Shown here: positions 20,142 to 29,471 of the stretch, piece after piece
Layout: each line of letters begins with the position of its first letter
Position numbering within the stretch: the first letter of the stretch is position 1
Source of the DNA: CAWGYT01 sp963826795
GTDB taxonomy: Bacteria > Planctomycetota > Planctomycetia > Pirellulales > Pirellulaceae
Length of the DNA: 64,000 nt
Assembly (NCBI GenBank): GCA_963826795.1
Contig: CAWGYT010000013.1
Coordinates: forward strand, 62,001-126,000
Direction of reading: 5' to 3'
Notes under the pieces: generated by a model
Seen by the model: the letters and a program-made list of their open reading frames with translations, nothing else
What the model was told of the DNA's origin: nothing
The model's database searches: none
Translations under genes and position numbers: made by a program

Positions 20142-20494
20142 CAGCTCATGCCTTGTCACTGCGGGGAATCAAGGGTCGGGGAACACGACTCGCCGGCGAG
20201 AGTCCCGGAGGGTCACCTGTAGCTCGCCTGTCGGTCAGTTGCCCGCTTGCGATTCTATCGCATCCGCGCCGGACCGACAGGCTGCTTTGAGCAACTCGTG
20301 CATTGTCAACGTAAAGAACTGGATTCGGCTCGGCAGGAGCCTCGCCCTCCCGTTGCACCGACCCCAAGACCAAACTTGACTGAGACGCTTGGCCGCTTTC
20401 GACCGCCTATCACAACTCGGAATCGCTTCGGTATACTGCCGTTTCCGATGCGGGACGCAAGCCGTACCATTTTCCTCCAACATTCGAGTCTTGC
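20142..20494. other. Divergent intergenic region, 353 bases
   Basis: It separates the minus-strand PVC cytochrome gene from the plus-strand DUF1499 gene and so should hold promoters for both. A TATACT at 20432-20437 on the plus strand resembles a -10 box, but no clear -35 lies 17 bases upstream. Nothing else is recognised. Confidence 0.4.
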
Positions 20495-20959
20495 ATGCGT
20501 TGGTTACGATCGTGGCGAATACTCGTCCTGCTCTTGTTCCTCGCAGTAGTGATCGTGATGGTTTGGGCACGTTTTGCACCTCCGCCGCCGACGTTGGGTG
20601 TCAGCGGCGATCAGTTGGCTCCTTGCGGTAGCCGACCGAACTGTGTTTCGAGTCAGGCGTCGGATGGAGAACACGCGATTGCGCCTTTGCCGCGGACCGG
20701 CACGGCGACGGAATCCTTGGACCGCCTGGCGGCGATTATCGAAGCTCTTCCGCGCACGCGGATCGTGACGCGCACCGACTCCTATCTTCACGCGGAATTC
20801 AAGAGCCGACTTTTTGGCTTTGTTGACGACGTCGAGTTTTACGCCCCGGAAGGCGACGAGGTCGTCCATTTTCGCTCGGCATCGCGGCTGGGCTATTCCG
20901 ACCTCGGCGCGAACCGTGCTCGGATGGAAGACATCCGCGCGAAGTACGAAGCATCCTAA
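20495..20959 (+). CDS. DUF1499 family membrane-anchored protein
   Basis: 154 residues from ATG 20495 (MRWLRSWRILVLLLFLAVVIVM). One N-terminal membrane helix is followed by a DUF1499 domain: LAPCGSRPNCVSSQA, LAAIIEALPRTRIVTRTDSYLHAEFKSRLFGFVDDVEFY and FRSASRLGYSDLGANRARMEDIRAKY. The CPNCVSS and SASRxGxSDxGxNRxR motifs are the family landmarks. The family is widespread and of unknown function. It converges on the DUF1990 gene, whose stop lies 36 bases away. Confidence 0.9.
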   Translation: MRWLRSWRILVLLLFLAVVIVMVWARFAPPPPTLGVSGDQLAPCGSRPNCVSSQASDGEHAIAPLPRTGTATESLDRLAAIIEALPRTRIVTRTDSYLHAEFKSRLFGFVDDVEFYAPEGDEVVHFRSASRLGYSDLGANRARMEDIRAKYEAS

Positions 20960-20994
20960 GCCGCCGCCGGTTGCGTCGCGGCCCACGCCGCCGC

Positions 20995-21660
20995 TCAGCC
21001 GGCGATCGAGAGCGATTGCTGACGGTCGGACGGCGGATAACTCGGGGCCTGATCGGAGGCGAGGATTTCCTGCACGGCTGCCTGCATCGCTTGCAACGAC
21101 AAACGGTGGACACGCCGCTGCTGCCAGCGGAAGTAGGGATAGCCCAAGCGGGCCAGCCAGTGTTGGGGGCGCGAGAAGCACTCCAGCTGATAGATCACTC
21201 GATTGCGGCGGTCCCAGGTGACGCTGACGAACGCTTCGCCGCAGATCACGTGCTCGGTTAGCGTGCCGTAGGCGAACCCAAACCGAGCTCGATACGGAAA
21301 GCGTCGTTGCCGCGCGTTCTCCGTATCGTCCACACGGTAGACGATGCGACAAGCCCCCAGCACGTTGACAAGACCTGTCCTCACCGCAACCGCAACCACC
21401 TGACCCGGTTCGATTTTCCGTCCCTCCCCAAACATCTGGTAGATGCCTTTGGGCAGCATCGACCATTGCTCGATCGCGTGCCGCGCCGCGTTGAAAACCG
21501 CTTCCCCCGCTCCCAGATCGATCGAGGCGGAGTCATGGGCGAACCCGGTCGGGGGGCGGTGCCTTGTCGCTCCGATCTGCGGGTACGACCACGGCAAGTC
21601 CGCCACGCGGTTCAGGAATTCGTCGATTTGTTCGCGTGTGGGAGGGTGCAAGAGCAGCAT
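20995..21660 (-). CDS. DUF1990 family protein
   Basis: 221 residues from ATG 21660 (MLLLHPPTREQIDEFLNRVA). Family features are LPWSYPQIGATR near the N-terminus, LGAGEAVFNAARHAIEQWSML, GQVVAVAVRTGLVNVLGACRIVYRVDD, and RARFGFAYGTLTEHVICGEAFVSVTWD, which contains the conserved GT-xxHxxxGE element. It is cytoplasmic with no signal peptide or helix. The function of DUF1990 is unknown; a START-like lipid-binding fold has been suggested for relatives. It lies upstream of nothing obviously related. Confidence 0.87.
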   Translation of the reverse strand: MLLLHPPTREQIDEFLNRVADLPWSYPQIGATRHRPPTGFAHDSASIDLGAGEAVFNAARHAIEQWSMLPKGIYQMFGEGRKIEPGQVVAVAVRTGLVNVLGACRIVYRVDDTENARQRRFPYRARFGFAYGTLTEHVICGEAFVSVTWDRRNRVIYQLECFSRPQHWLARLGYPYFRWQQRRVHRLSLQAMQAAVQEILASDQAPSYPPSDRQQSLSIAG

Positions 21661-21796
21661 GAGGGGAATCCCTATCGCGAGGGGTGAAAGGCCGAGCTTG
21701 GGGCAGTTGGCGAAATCCTGGAAGGCTCGCGACCGCCGTCCCTACCGAGAAACCGGAAAACGTGACCGGCCCTTAACACGCGGCCTGAGATTCGGC

Positions 21797-22483
21797 TCAG
21801 GCGAAGGCATCAAAGCGGTAGCCAACTCCGTGCACGGTGCGGATAATCCGCGGCCGGCTCGGATCTCGCTCGATCCGTTTGCGAAGCTGCGAGATGTGTT
21901 GATCGAGCGTGCGGCTGTTCGGGACATAGTCCAAATCCCAGGCCCAATTGAAAAAGGCCAGCCGATCGACGGCTTGACCCCGCCGGTCGTACAGCAGCCT
22001 CAGGATTCGCACATCGCGCTGGCTGAGATCGATCACCTGTTGGCCGCGCCGCGCTCGGAGCTCGCGCGGATACACCTCCAGGTCATCCATCCAAAAAGAC
22101 GTGATCTCCTCATGACCGTTGACCCGACACCGTCGCAAGATGGCGCGTACTCGGGCGACGACTTCCTGCACGCCGAACGGTTTGACAATGAAGTCGTCGC
22201 CGCCCAACTCCAGGCCCAACACCTTGTCCGGCTCCTCGCTCTTGGCCGTGATAAACACGACAGGTACCTCGGCATCGAGTTTTCGGATCGCTCGGCACAC
22301 CTCGTAGCCATTCAGCTTGGGCATCATCACATCCAGGCAAACGAGCTGCGGCTGGTGCAGGCGGAAAAGGTCCAGCGCGGTTTGCCCGTCGAATGCCTCG
22401 AGTACCTCGAAGCCCTCGGAGCGGAATACTTCCGACAGGCCGTGGCGAATCAATCGATCGTCTTCGGCAAGTAAGACCTTCAT
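21797..22483 (-). CDS. OmpR-family response regulator
   Basis: 228 residues from ATG 22483 (MKVLLAEDDRLIRHGLSEVF). The receiver domain has acidic EDD at 7-9, phosphoacceptor Asp51 in VCLDVMMPKLNGYEV, Thr in FITAKSEEPDK and the Lys in GGDDFIVKPF. The C-terminal winged helix (residues ~130-225) has LEVYPRELRARRGQQVIDLSQRD, SRTLDQHISQLRKRIERDP and RIIRTVHGVGYRF. It binds DNA when phosphorylated by a partner kinase, almost certainly the gene immediately upstream, which ends 11 bases before this start. A GTG start at 22498 would give five more residues and overlap the kinase stop. Confidence 0.94.
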   Translation of the reverse strand: MKVLLAEDDRLIRHGLSEVFRSEGFEVLEAFDGQTALDLFRLHQPQLVCLDVMMPKLNGYEVCRAIRKLDAEVPVVFITAKSEEPDKVLGLELGGDDFIVKPFGVQEVVARVRAILRRCRVNGHEEITSFWMDDLEVYPRELRARRGQQVIDLSQRDVRILRLLYDRRGQAVDRLAFFNWAWDLDYVPNSRTLDQHISQLRKRIERDPSRPRIIRTVHGVGYRFDAFA

Positions 22484-22494
22484 GACTCGATGTC

Positions 22495-24144
22495 TCACGC
22501 GGTGGGTAGCACGACCTGGAACACGGCACCGAGGGCCGACTCTTGGACAGTGATTTCACCCCCATGCAGGCGTGCAATGCGGCGCGCGATGGAGAGCCCG
22601 ATCCCGGTGCCCGCCGCATCGCTCAACCGGTCTGAAGCGCGAAAAAACGCCTCGAAAATCCTTTCGCGCAATCCGGGCGGAATCCCAGGTCCGCGATCTT
22701 CGACCGTAACAACCGCCTGATGATCCTCCCTTCGCGACGTGATTCGCAGCCACTCGCCGCTGGCCGCATATCGCTCCACGTTGCTCAGCAAGTTCCCCAG
22801 CATCTGTTCTACGAGGTCGACATCCAAGCCGATCGTTCCGGCGCAAGTCAGCTCCAGCTCGATCCGAATCCCGGCGGCCTCAAGGGCGGGACGGAATCGA
22901 TCCGTGACGCGCCGAATCAACTCGTCGAGCGAGGCGTCTTGGCGGCGAAGTTCCAGCTGCCGTCGCTCGGCTCGCGCAAACGTCAGAACGTTGGTGATCA
23001 ATCGAGACAAGCGTTGGCTCTCCTGCACGATGACGCTCAATCTCTGACGCGGCTTGGTGGCTTCAAGTTCCGGCACCTGTTCCAGATCGATTCCCAGCAG
23101 GTCGGCGTACATGCGAATGTTTGTCAGCGGCGTCTTTAGTTCGTGGGAGACCTGATTTACGAAATTGACGCGTCGCTGAGCTTCGCGCAGTTCACGCGTA
23201 TGCTCACGATAAAACACGACGACCAGCCCCAGCAGGCCGAACGTGGTGCCCAGCAACCCCGCGATAATCGGAAATTGCGACACCGAGAGGCGGCGCCTTC
23301 GATCCACGTCGTATTTCAAACGCCAGGCGGACAGCGGAGCGACAACCGGGGTTTCCGCTACCGCGTCCCAGGGGTCTTCATCCGTTAACGTCCCCCATTG
23401 GTAAATGACCTGATCGCCCGCATCGACCAGGCTTACACGCGACGCGACCGGGAGGCTTCCACGTCCTGCTTGCGCGATTCGCGTCTCGGGCAGTGACGCG
23501 ACGAGGTCGGAGACCCAGCGGGCCCTGGCCAGCGCCAGCACGGCGACGCGATCCGGTCCCTGCCGGCGCCAGTACATCAGATTGATGCCTCGACCCCAAT
23601 ACCACACCAACCAGCCATCGCTGGGGACCGGTCCCGTGGCGGCGGAATTCTCGTCGGGGGAGGCCACGGAAGCACCCGAACCAGCGAATGTGGACTGAGC
23701 AGGCAAGCGGGCGGAGACAGGTTTTCCGGTGGCAACCGGAAATGCGAGTCGAATCAGGTCCTTGTCTTTGAGTAATTGCTCGATTTCGACCAGAAACTCG
23801 CGTTCATCGTCGCTAATCCGTTCCGTTAGCGGAGGATGGATCAGCTCGCCACGTCGATCGAGCACCAAGATCTGTCGCAGCAGGGGCTCGCCCCGGACCA
23901 ACTGACGCAGGTCTTCGGGACGGTCCCCGGACGCGTCGACCAGGCGCGCCAGCCGGCGCCGCACCTCGTCAAAGTACCGCCCCAGCCGCTGGTTCTCCTC
24001 GCTCAGCCGTTCCTGGATCAGGGCCCGATACTGCTGCTCGACTCGGACTTGCTCCACTCGCGCAACGCGCCAGCCGAGCCACGCGAAGATGGCGATCGGG
24101 ACAATCACCAACAAACTCAGGTACAGCAGCGACTTGCGAGACAC
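22495..24144 (-). CDS. Membrane sensor histidine kinase
   Basis: 549 residues from GTG 24144 (VSRKSLLYLSLLVIVPIAIF). A membrane helix opens the protein, then ~260 residues lie outside the cytoplasm (rich in Arg/Glu; EQLLKDKDLIRLAFPVATGK). A second helix follows (FPIIAGLLGTTFGLLGLVVV). The kinase core has the H-box FVNQVSHELKTPLTNIRMYA, the N-box MLGNLLSNVERYA, and ATP motifs VEDRGPGIPPG and GTGIGLSIARRIARLHGG. There is no clear HAMP. The start is uncertain: longer ORF starts exist to 24354 but overlap the VWA gene. It pairs with the response regulator just downstream; the sensed signal is unknown. Confidence 0.9.
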   Translation of the reverse strand: MSRKSLLYLSLLVIVPIAIFAWLGWRVARVEQVRVEQQYRALIQERLSEENQRLGRYFDEVRRRLARLVDASGDRPEDLRQLVRGEPLLRQILVLDRRGELIHPPLTERISDDEREFLVEIEQLLKDKDLIRLAFPVATGKPVSARLPAQSTFAGSGASVASPDENSAATGPVPSDGWLVWYWGRGINLMYWRRQGPDRVAVLALARARWVSDLVASLPETRIAQAGRGSLPVASRVSLVDAGDQVIYQWGTLTDEDPWDAVAETPVVAPLSAWRLKYDVDRRRRLSVSQFPIIAGLLGTTFGLLGLVVVFYREHTRELREAQRRVNFVNQVSHELKTPLTNIRMYADLLGIDLEQVPELEATKPRQRLSVIVQESQRLSRLITNVLTFARAERRQLELRRQDASLDELIRRVTDRFRPALEAAGIRIELELTCAGTIGLDVDLVEQMLGNLLSNVERYAASGEWLRITSRREDHQAVVTVEDRGPGIPPGLRERIFEAFFRASDRLSDAAGTGIGLSIARRIARLHGGEITVQESALGAVFQVVLPTA

Positions 24145-24301
24145 GAGGCGGCTCGAGGGTTGAATTCCGTGGTTCAGGATCCGTTTCCAGTCGCTGCGCG
24201 AAGTCCCGGCCGCGCGCGCTGCGGATCGAGCTCGGCGCCCGGAGCCTTGCCCCGGGCGCCCAACTTCCGCCAACCCTCCGCCACCGACCCTCCGGTCAAG
24301 G

Positions 24302-25660
24302 TTAACGCTGAGGCTTGGCCTCCGGAACCGGCGCGACCGATTGTTGCGTCGCATCGCCGTATTGCAAAGCCCGCATCACCTTGCGTCCGCGACGGTAAAG
24401 GAGGTCGTTCTCGACCCAATCCGCCTGCCGGAAGTTGTCTTCGCTGCGCGCTTGCAACTTGGGCGAGTTCAAGGACTTTGCCTGTTCCAACAAGTATCCC
24501 GCGTTCGATTTCAGTAGCTCTTTCGATCGTTGGATCTCGCCTTGATCGCGCAGCAGCGTCGCCGATTGATTGGTCAGGTTCGCGATTTGCAGCACACACT
24601 CCTCCATCACTGCCTTGTTGACCGAGGACTTGACCGCCGCCAGCGAATTGCTGAAGTTGGCACCTACGGCGCTCGACAAGCGATCCTCCGTCTTGGACTC
24701 CATGTTCGTGTACGAGACCGTGACGTCGGCGACCTGCAGGGTCGTGCCACTTTGCCGCGGGGGAAGCTCGACCTCGAGAATCAGATACTTCTCCTGCTCG
24801 CTGTACAGCTGATTCAGCTTAACGTAGACGTCCTGGCCCGTGATCTCGCCCTGGTCATTCAAAATGCGAACCGGCCGCACGTCGTCGTGACAATGAATCT
24901 TGATCACCACTTCCTGCGCCACGACGGACAACACTTCGTTAAACTCGCGGTTGAATACGTCGACCAGCTGTGCCGAGTTTTCGACGAAGACGTGATTCCC
25001 GTCACTCTTCCGCGCCAACATCGTCATCAAGTCCTCATTGTAGTCCAGACCCAGACCGATCGTCGTAACGGAAATCCCTTCTTTGCCAAGCGATGCACCC
25101 AGCTCGCCCAGCTCACTCGGCGACTGGGGGCCCACGTTCGCCAGGCCGTCGGAGAGCAGGATGACACGATTGACGCGTTCCTTATCCAGAAACTTGCGCA
25201 ACTCCTCCGCTCCCTTGCTGACACCCGCAAACAGCGCCGTCGATCCGCTCGCCGAGATCGACCGAATTCGCTCGATCACCTGCTCCCGATCCGTCAGCTT
25301 CGTAGCCGGAACAAGCACCGAGACGTTCGTGTCGTAGGTGATCACCGAGACGATGTCCTGCGCGCCAAGTCGCTCCAGAGCCCCGATCGCCGCCTCTTTG
25401 GCTCGCGCAATCTTGTCTCCGGCCATCGAGCCCGACTTATCGAGTACCAGCGCGATGTTGACCGGAGCACGTTTCTGGCTGTCGCTCAGCCGAAACCCCG
25501 TGACGCCCACCTTGATGAACGTCGTCTGCTGTTTATTCGCCTCCAACGTCGGCTGGGCCAGCGACACATCCAGGGCCACTTGGCGGGCGGTGACGTTCGA
25601 GCCCAGCACGGCCGAACAACACGCCAACACCAAGTATCTGGCCATCCAAATTCGACTCAT
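24302..25660 (-). CDS. Secreted von Willebrand factor type A domain protein
   Basis: 452 residues from ATG 25660, with a signal peptide (MARYLVLACCSAVLGSNVTA). The VWA domain spans about residues 67-245. Its MIDAS motif is DKSGSM at 74-79 (ALVLDKSGSMAGDKIARAKE), with the later Thr in SGSTALF and Asp in LLSDGLAN. This fold binds divalent metal and protein ligands. The C-terminal ~200 residues include VADVTVSYTNMESKTEDRL and a helical tail. It is the first of three minus-strand genes (VWA, kinase, response regulator), so it may be an extracytoplasmic component of the same signalling unit. That link is inference. Confidence 0.88.
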   Translation of the reverse strand: MSRIWMARYLVLACCSAVLGSNVTARQVALDVSLAQPTLEANKQQTTFIKVGVTGFRLSDSQKRAPVNIALVLDKSGSMAGDKIARAKEAAIGALERLGAQDIVSVITYDTNVSVLVPATKLTDREQVIERIRSISASGSTALFAGVSKGAEELRKFLDKERVNRVILLSDGLANVGPQSPSELGELGASLGKEGISVTTIGLGLDYNEDLMTMLARKSDGNHVFVENSAQLVDVFNREFNEVLSVVAQEVVIKIHCHDDVRPVRILNDQGEITGQDVYVKLNQLYSEQEKYLILEVELPPRQSGTTLQVADVTVSYTNMESKTEDRLSSAVGANFSNSLAAVKSSVNKAVMEECVLQIANLTNQSATLLRDQGEIQRSKELLKSNAGYLLEQAKSLNSPKLQARSEDNFRQADWVENDLLYRRGRKVMRALQYGDATQQSVAPVPEAKPQR

Positions 25661-25785
25661 GACAATCCTCCTCGCTCAACCCGAAAACAAGAATGCCCCA
25701 ATGGCACTTGGATTGTCGCCTGAATCGCCTGCCGAGTCGTCAGCGACATGTCACGACGATGTAAGAAGTTTGTAAACAATCGGGT

Positions 25786-25886
25786 TGGGAAAAGGGGTAG
25801 GAAAAGGGGTCAGGTCTCAAAAGCCGGAACGGCCCTTCGGGTGCTTCGCACTTTTGAGACCTGACCCCTTTTCCCAACCCAACCCC
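25786..25886. repeat. Dispersed hairpin repeat, copy B with compensatory change
   Basis: Arms at 25802-25823 and 25851-25872 pair over 22 bases. Compared with copy A, GTCCC has become GTCTC on the left and GGGAC has become GAGAC on the right, so pairing is kept. The left flank carries an extra partial arm (GAAAAGGGGTAGG). The right flank is C-rich (CCCAACCCAACCCCC), the complement of a G-tract run. It lies between the VWA gene and the second PVC cytochrome protein. No RAYT gene is present. Confidence 0.82.
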
Positions 25887-25903
25887 CTTTCCCAAACAAT
25901 GCG

Positions 25904-28900
25904 TTAGCGCAGGCTCAAGAGGAAGGCGAACAGGTTGCGCCGGTCTTGCTCGCCCAACAGCGACGCGAAATTGTCCGGCATCACCGACAGGGCAGACTGG
26001 CGGGATGCTTCGATCTGATCCACGGCGATTCGCTCTTCTTTTCCTTCGAGGTTGACGACGGTCCATGCGTCCTCAGCTCGATGACGGACTAATCCCGCGA
26101 CGACACGTCCGTCGGTCAGCGAGAGGATGGACGACCGGAAGGCCAGGTCCACGTTGCGGTGAGGCGTCAGCACGTCCTCGATCAACCGTTCGAGTCCGCG
26201 GTTCCCGATGCCGTCCAGTTGAGGACCGACAAGTTCGCCTTGGCCGTTGACCTGGTGGCAGATTCGGCAGTTCTTCGTAAACAGTTGTTGCCCCGCGGAC
26301 AGATCCGCCGGATGGGCCGCGAACGATTCCCGCGTTGTTTGCAGGAGGGTGGCGACAGCGGCATCTTCTTGGGGGAGGGCCGCGATCACGTGTTCGATGC
26401 GGAGCAGGATCCCCTTGTCGCCGGCGACGTCCAGCTGAGCACGGATTGCGGGGTTCTGCAGAAGCTGGCCGCTGGCCGCGCCCTGTTCGACTAAACCGAC
26501 GAGCCGATCCGCACCGACCGGAGTTGAGACCAGGTGGCGGGCAAGGCGAGCTTGCTGCGGTAGCGAGAGCTGGCGAAATACCTCAATCAGCAACGCATCC
26601 AGTGGTTCACCCTGGCCGTTCGCGATCGCCTGGGAGGTGCCCTCTCGGATAACGCGCGGAACATGATCGTCGGTCAGCAACTGGCTCATCACTTCCCAGA
26701 TCGGTTCGCCGGCGAGTTGGGCCAGGGCCTGGCCGGCTGCCGACCGGCTCGACCAGGAGTAGCCTTCGCGCAGCCAGGATTGCAGAACGTGTCGGTCGTG
26801 GTGCAGCTGCAGCCGTGCGATCAGCTCGGCCGCCATCAGCTGCCAGCTCTCAATCGAGCGTGGGTCTTGTGCGGGGACGGCGACGACGGGCGGTTGGAAG
26901 CGGGCGACGGCCAGCCAGGCGTAGGCCGGGCCGGACATTCGATCGACGACCTCCAGCACCGCAGACTGACCGACCCATTCATGCAGGTCCCACGTGACCC
27001 GCTCCGCCCGATCGTTTCGTGGGGGAAAGCGCGTTGCACGATCTGCCCGGTCTCCACCAGTCGCAGTTGCACGAAGTTATCGTCGATGTCGCCAGCCAGC
27101 TCCTGTCCCGGCAGGTTGCCCTGGGGGACGGCGACGGTTGTTGGATCGCCGCGATGTCCGCAGACTTCAAAGGACAGTTTCGCGGGAATTTCAAAGGGTT
27201 TCGAAACGAGTCGCCCCAGTTCGGCTTCCCCGCCCGGCAGGCTGCTGAGAAAACTCGTTTCGAATCCATCGTGTGCCGTCCGCGGCTCGAGCCCCCAGAT
27301 GCTGGCACCGGAATCGATTTGCCATTTCAGTTCCTGTGCCTGGACGGACGCGATCAGTCCGGTGACAAGTTCCTGTCCCCAGGCGACAAGTTCCGGTTCC
27401 GCGGCCCAGCGCTGGGTCGGAAGGGACTGCTGGATGGAGCGAAACAAGGTGGCTTGCAAGGCGAGTGCCTCGCCCGCCTGTCGACGTGCCTCCCGTGCCA
27501 GCTGACCGACACGGCTCGGCGACACATATCGGGCGGCGTAGGGCAGGAATCGTTCCAGGTCCGAGGCCGGAAGTTGGTGAGCTGCCACGTAGTCCAGCAC
27601 CAGGCTGGCCGACTCGGCGCTCCGAAGTGCGAGGGCGACGTCGGCCAATTCACGAAGCTCCGCGGATGGCCACGCGCGGGCGGCCACATCGGCCAGCAAC
27701 CGCTCGTCGCGAAGTTGGTTCCGCAGCGCAATGCGGAGGGTGTGCCGCAACGCAACATCGTCGGGTGGGATGTCGACCAGCCGTGTCCAGCAACGTCGCG
27801 ACGTGCTGGGGATGCGCCTGTTGTCCGAGGGCTTCGGCGGCGGCACGCTCGACGCGGGGATCCCCGTCGCGCAGGGATTGGGTCGCCTGTTGACGCTGCG
27901 TCTCATTCCAAAGGGGCGTCTCGGCCAAGATTCGCAAGGCATGCACGCGCGCTGGCTGAGCCGGATCGGCCAGCGACTCGCTCAATTCCTCGGCGGTTAG
28001 CTTTCCCAGTCGGAACAGGGCCCAGCGCGCCGCTGCGCCTTGGCCAGGGTTGCTGGTCGCGATCGACCGCACGGAGCATCTCTTGCAGCGGAGTGACGGC
28101 GTCGTCGCCAATCCGATCGCTCAACTGGTCCAGCGCCAGCTCGCGAATCGGCAGTCGGGCGTCGCCCAGTGCGGCGATCAATTCGTCGACCGACTCGCGG
28201 GCCAAATCCCGTGCCGGCTTGGTCGCCGAGTTGGGCGTGCCGGGTTGTCCGCGATAGACGACGCGCCAGATCCGGCCGCGTTGCCGATCGCGACCCGGAT
28301 GATCGAGTGGAACTTCATAGTGCCCGATAATTCGGTTGTAGAAATCGGCGATGTAGAGTGCTCCATCCGGGCCAAAACGGAGATCAACCGGCCGGAACCA
28401 GGGATCGTCGCAGGTCAGGAAATCGGTCTGTTCAACGGCCTTCGGGGTCGCGCCGGAGTAGGTTAACGTGTCGCGATGGATCCGGCTGGTGACCACGTTG
28501 CCAATGAACAGACTGCCCTGGAATTCCGACGGCCAAGTTTCGTCGTCACAGTACGCCACACCCGCCAGTCCCGTCGAACCGTGGTGATGACTCATGAGTT
28601 CCGGGGCGAATCCCAAGCCATCGTGTGGTTTTCCAAAGCTTTCGTACTGTCCGCCCCGGATCAACAACGTGAGCGGCTTGCTGTGGCAGTCCGCGGTAAT
28701 CAGGTCGCCCAGTTCCGTGAAGGCGCTGCCGAACGGATTGACCTGCCCCCAGGTGTACGGCTCGACGCGCGATCCATCCAATCGAATGCGGTAGGTGTTC
28801 CCGCTGTGGAGTTCGAGCTGCGAGCCGTCCGTGCCGCGGAACGTGGTTCGATTGGCGAATCCGTGGTTGACGTACAGCCAGCCGTCGGGACCGCGTCGAA

Positions 28901-29405
28901 AGGCGTTTTGCATGCCATGCGTGTCGACGGGCCGGTCAAGTGGGCCGTAAAGCACTTGGCGCTGATCCGCTCGATCATCTCCGTCCGTATCCCGAAAGAA
29001 CTGGATACTCGCGATGCTGTAGGCCACGACGCCGTCGCGGTAGGGATAGAGGCCGATGGGAATATTCAGGTCGTTCGCGAAATCATGGAACTGATCGGCG
29101 CGGCCATCGCCATCGGTGTCATTCAGGATTTGGATCTTGTCGCGGCCCGTCGACTCGGCGGGATAGGGGTATTCGACGGAGCCGCTGACCCACAGCCGGC
29201 CGCGGGCATCGAAGGCCAGGTTCATCGGTTTTTGAATCTCAGGTTCCGCCGCCACCAATTGGACTTCGAATCCATCCGGCACGTGGAACCGTCGCGCCTG
29301 CTGGGCAGCCGACAGCGGCTCGGTCGTCCGCACGTTCTGCTGGAAGGCCTCGTCACCGACTGCTGCCACCAGCAGCAGCCAGCCCGCGATCCACGATGAC
29401 GTCAT
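25904..29405 (-). CDS. PVC-type heme-binding CxxCH protein, copy 2 (three frame changes)
   Basis: About 1167 codons from ATG 29405 (MTSSWIAGWLLLVAAVGDEA, signal peptide). The propeller domain runs to about residue 400 (HVPDGFEVQLVAAEPEIQKPMNLAFD, RLWVSGSVEYPYPAES, DTDGDGRADQFHDF, RRGPDGWLYVNHGFANRTTF, CDDETWPSEFQGSLFIGNVV). Helical HEAT-like repeats follow, then a cytochrome c domain with CRICH (about 26256-26270), a DVLTPHRNVDLAFR motif and MPDNFASLLGEQD. The frame changes near 28045, 27780 and 26998. At the last, restoring one G to a GGG run gives IGRSGVTWDLHEW. I read it as one intact gene with indel errors. Same family as 17120-20141 and 41726-45197. Confidence 0.82.
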
Positions 29406-29471
29406 GGCGGCATTCCCTCGACTTGTTTTACTTCCTCCGTGCAACGGGAGAGCAAGGCTCCCGCCGAGCCG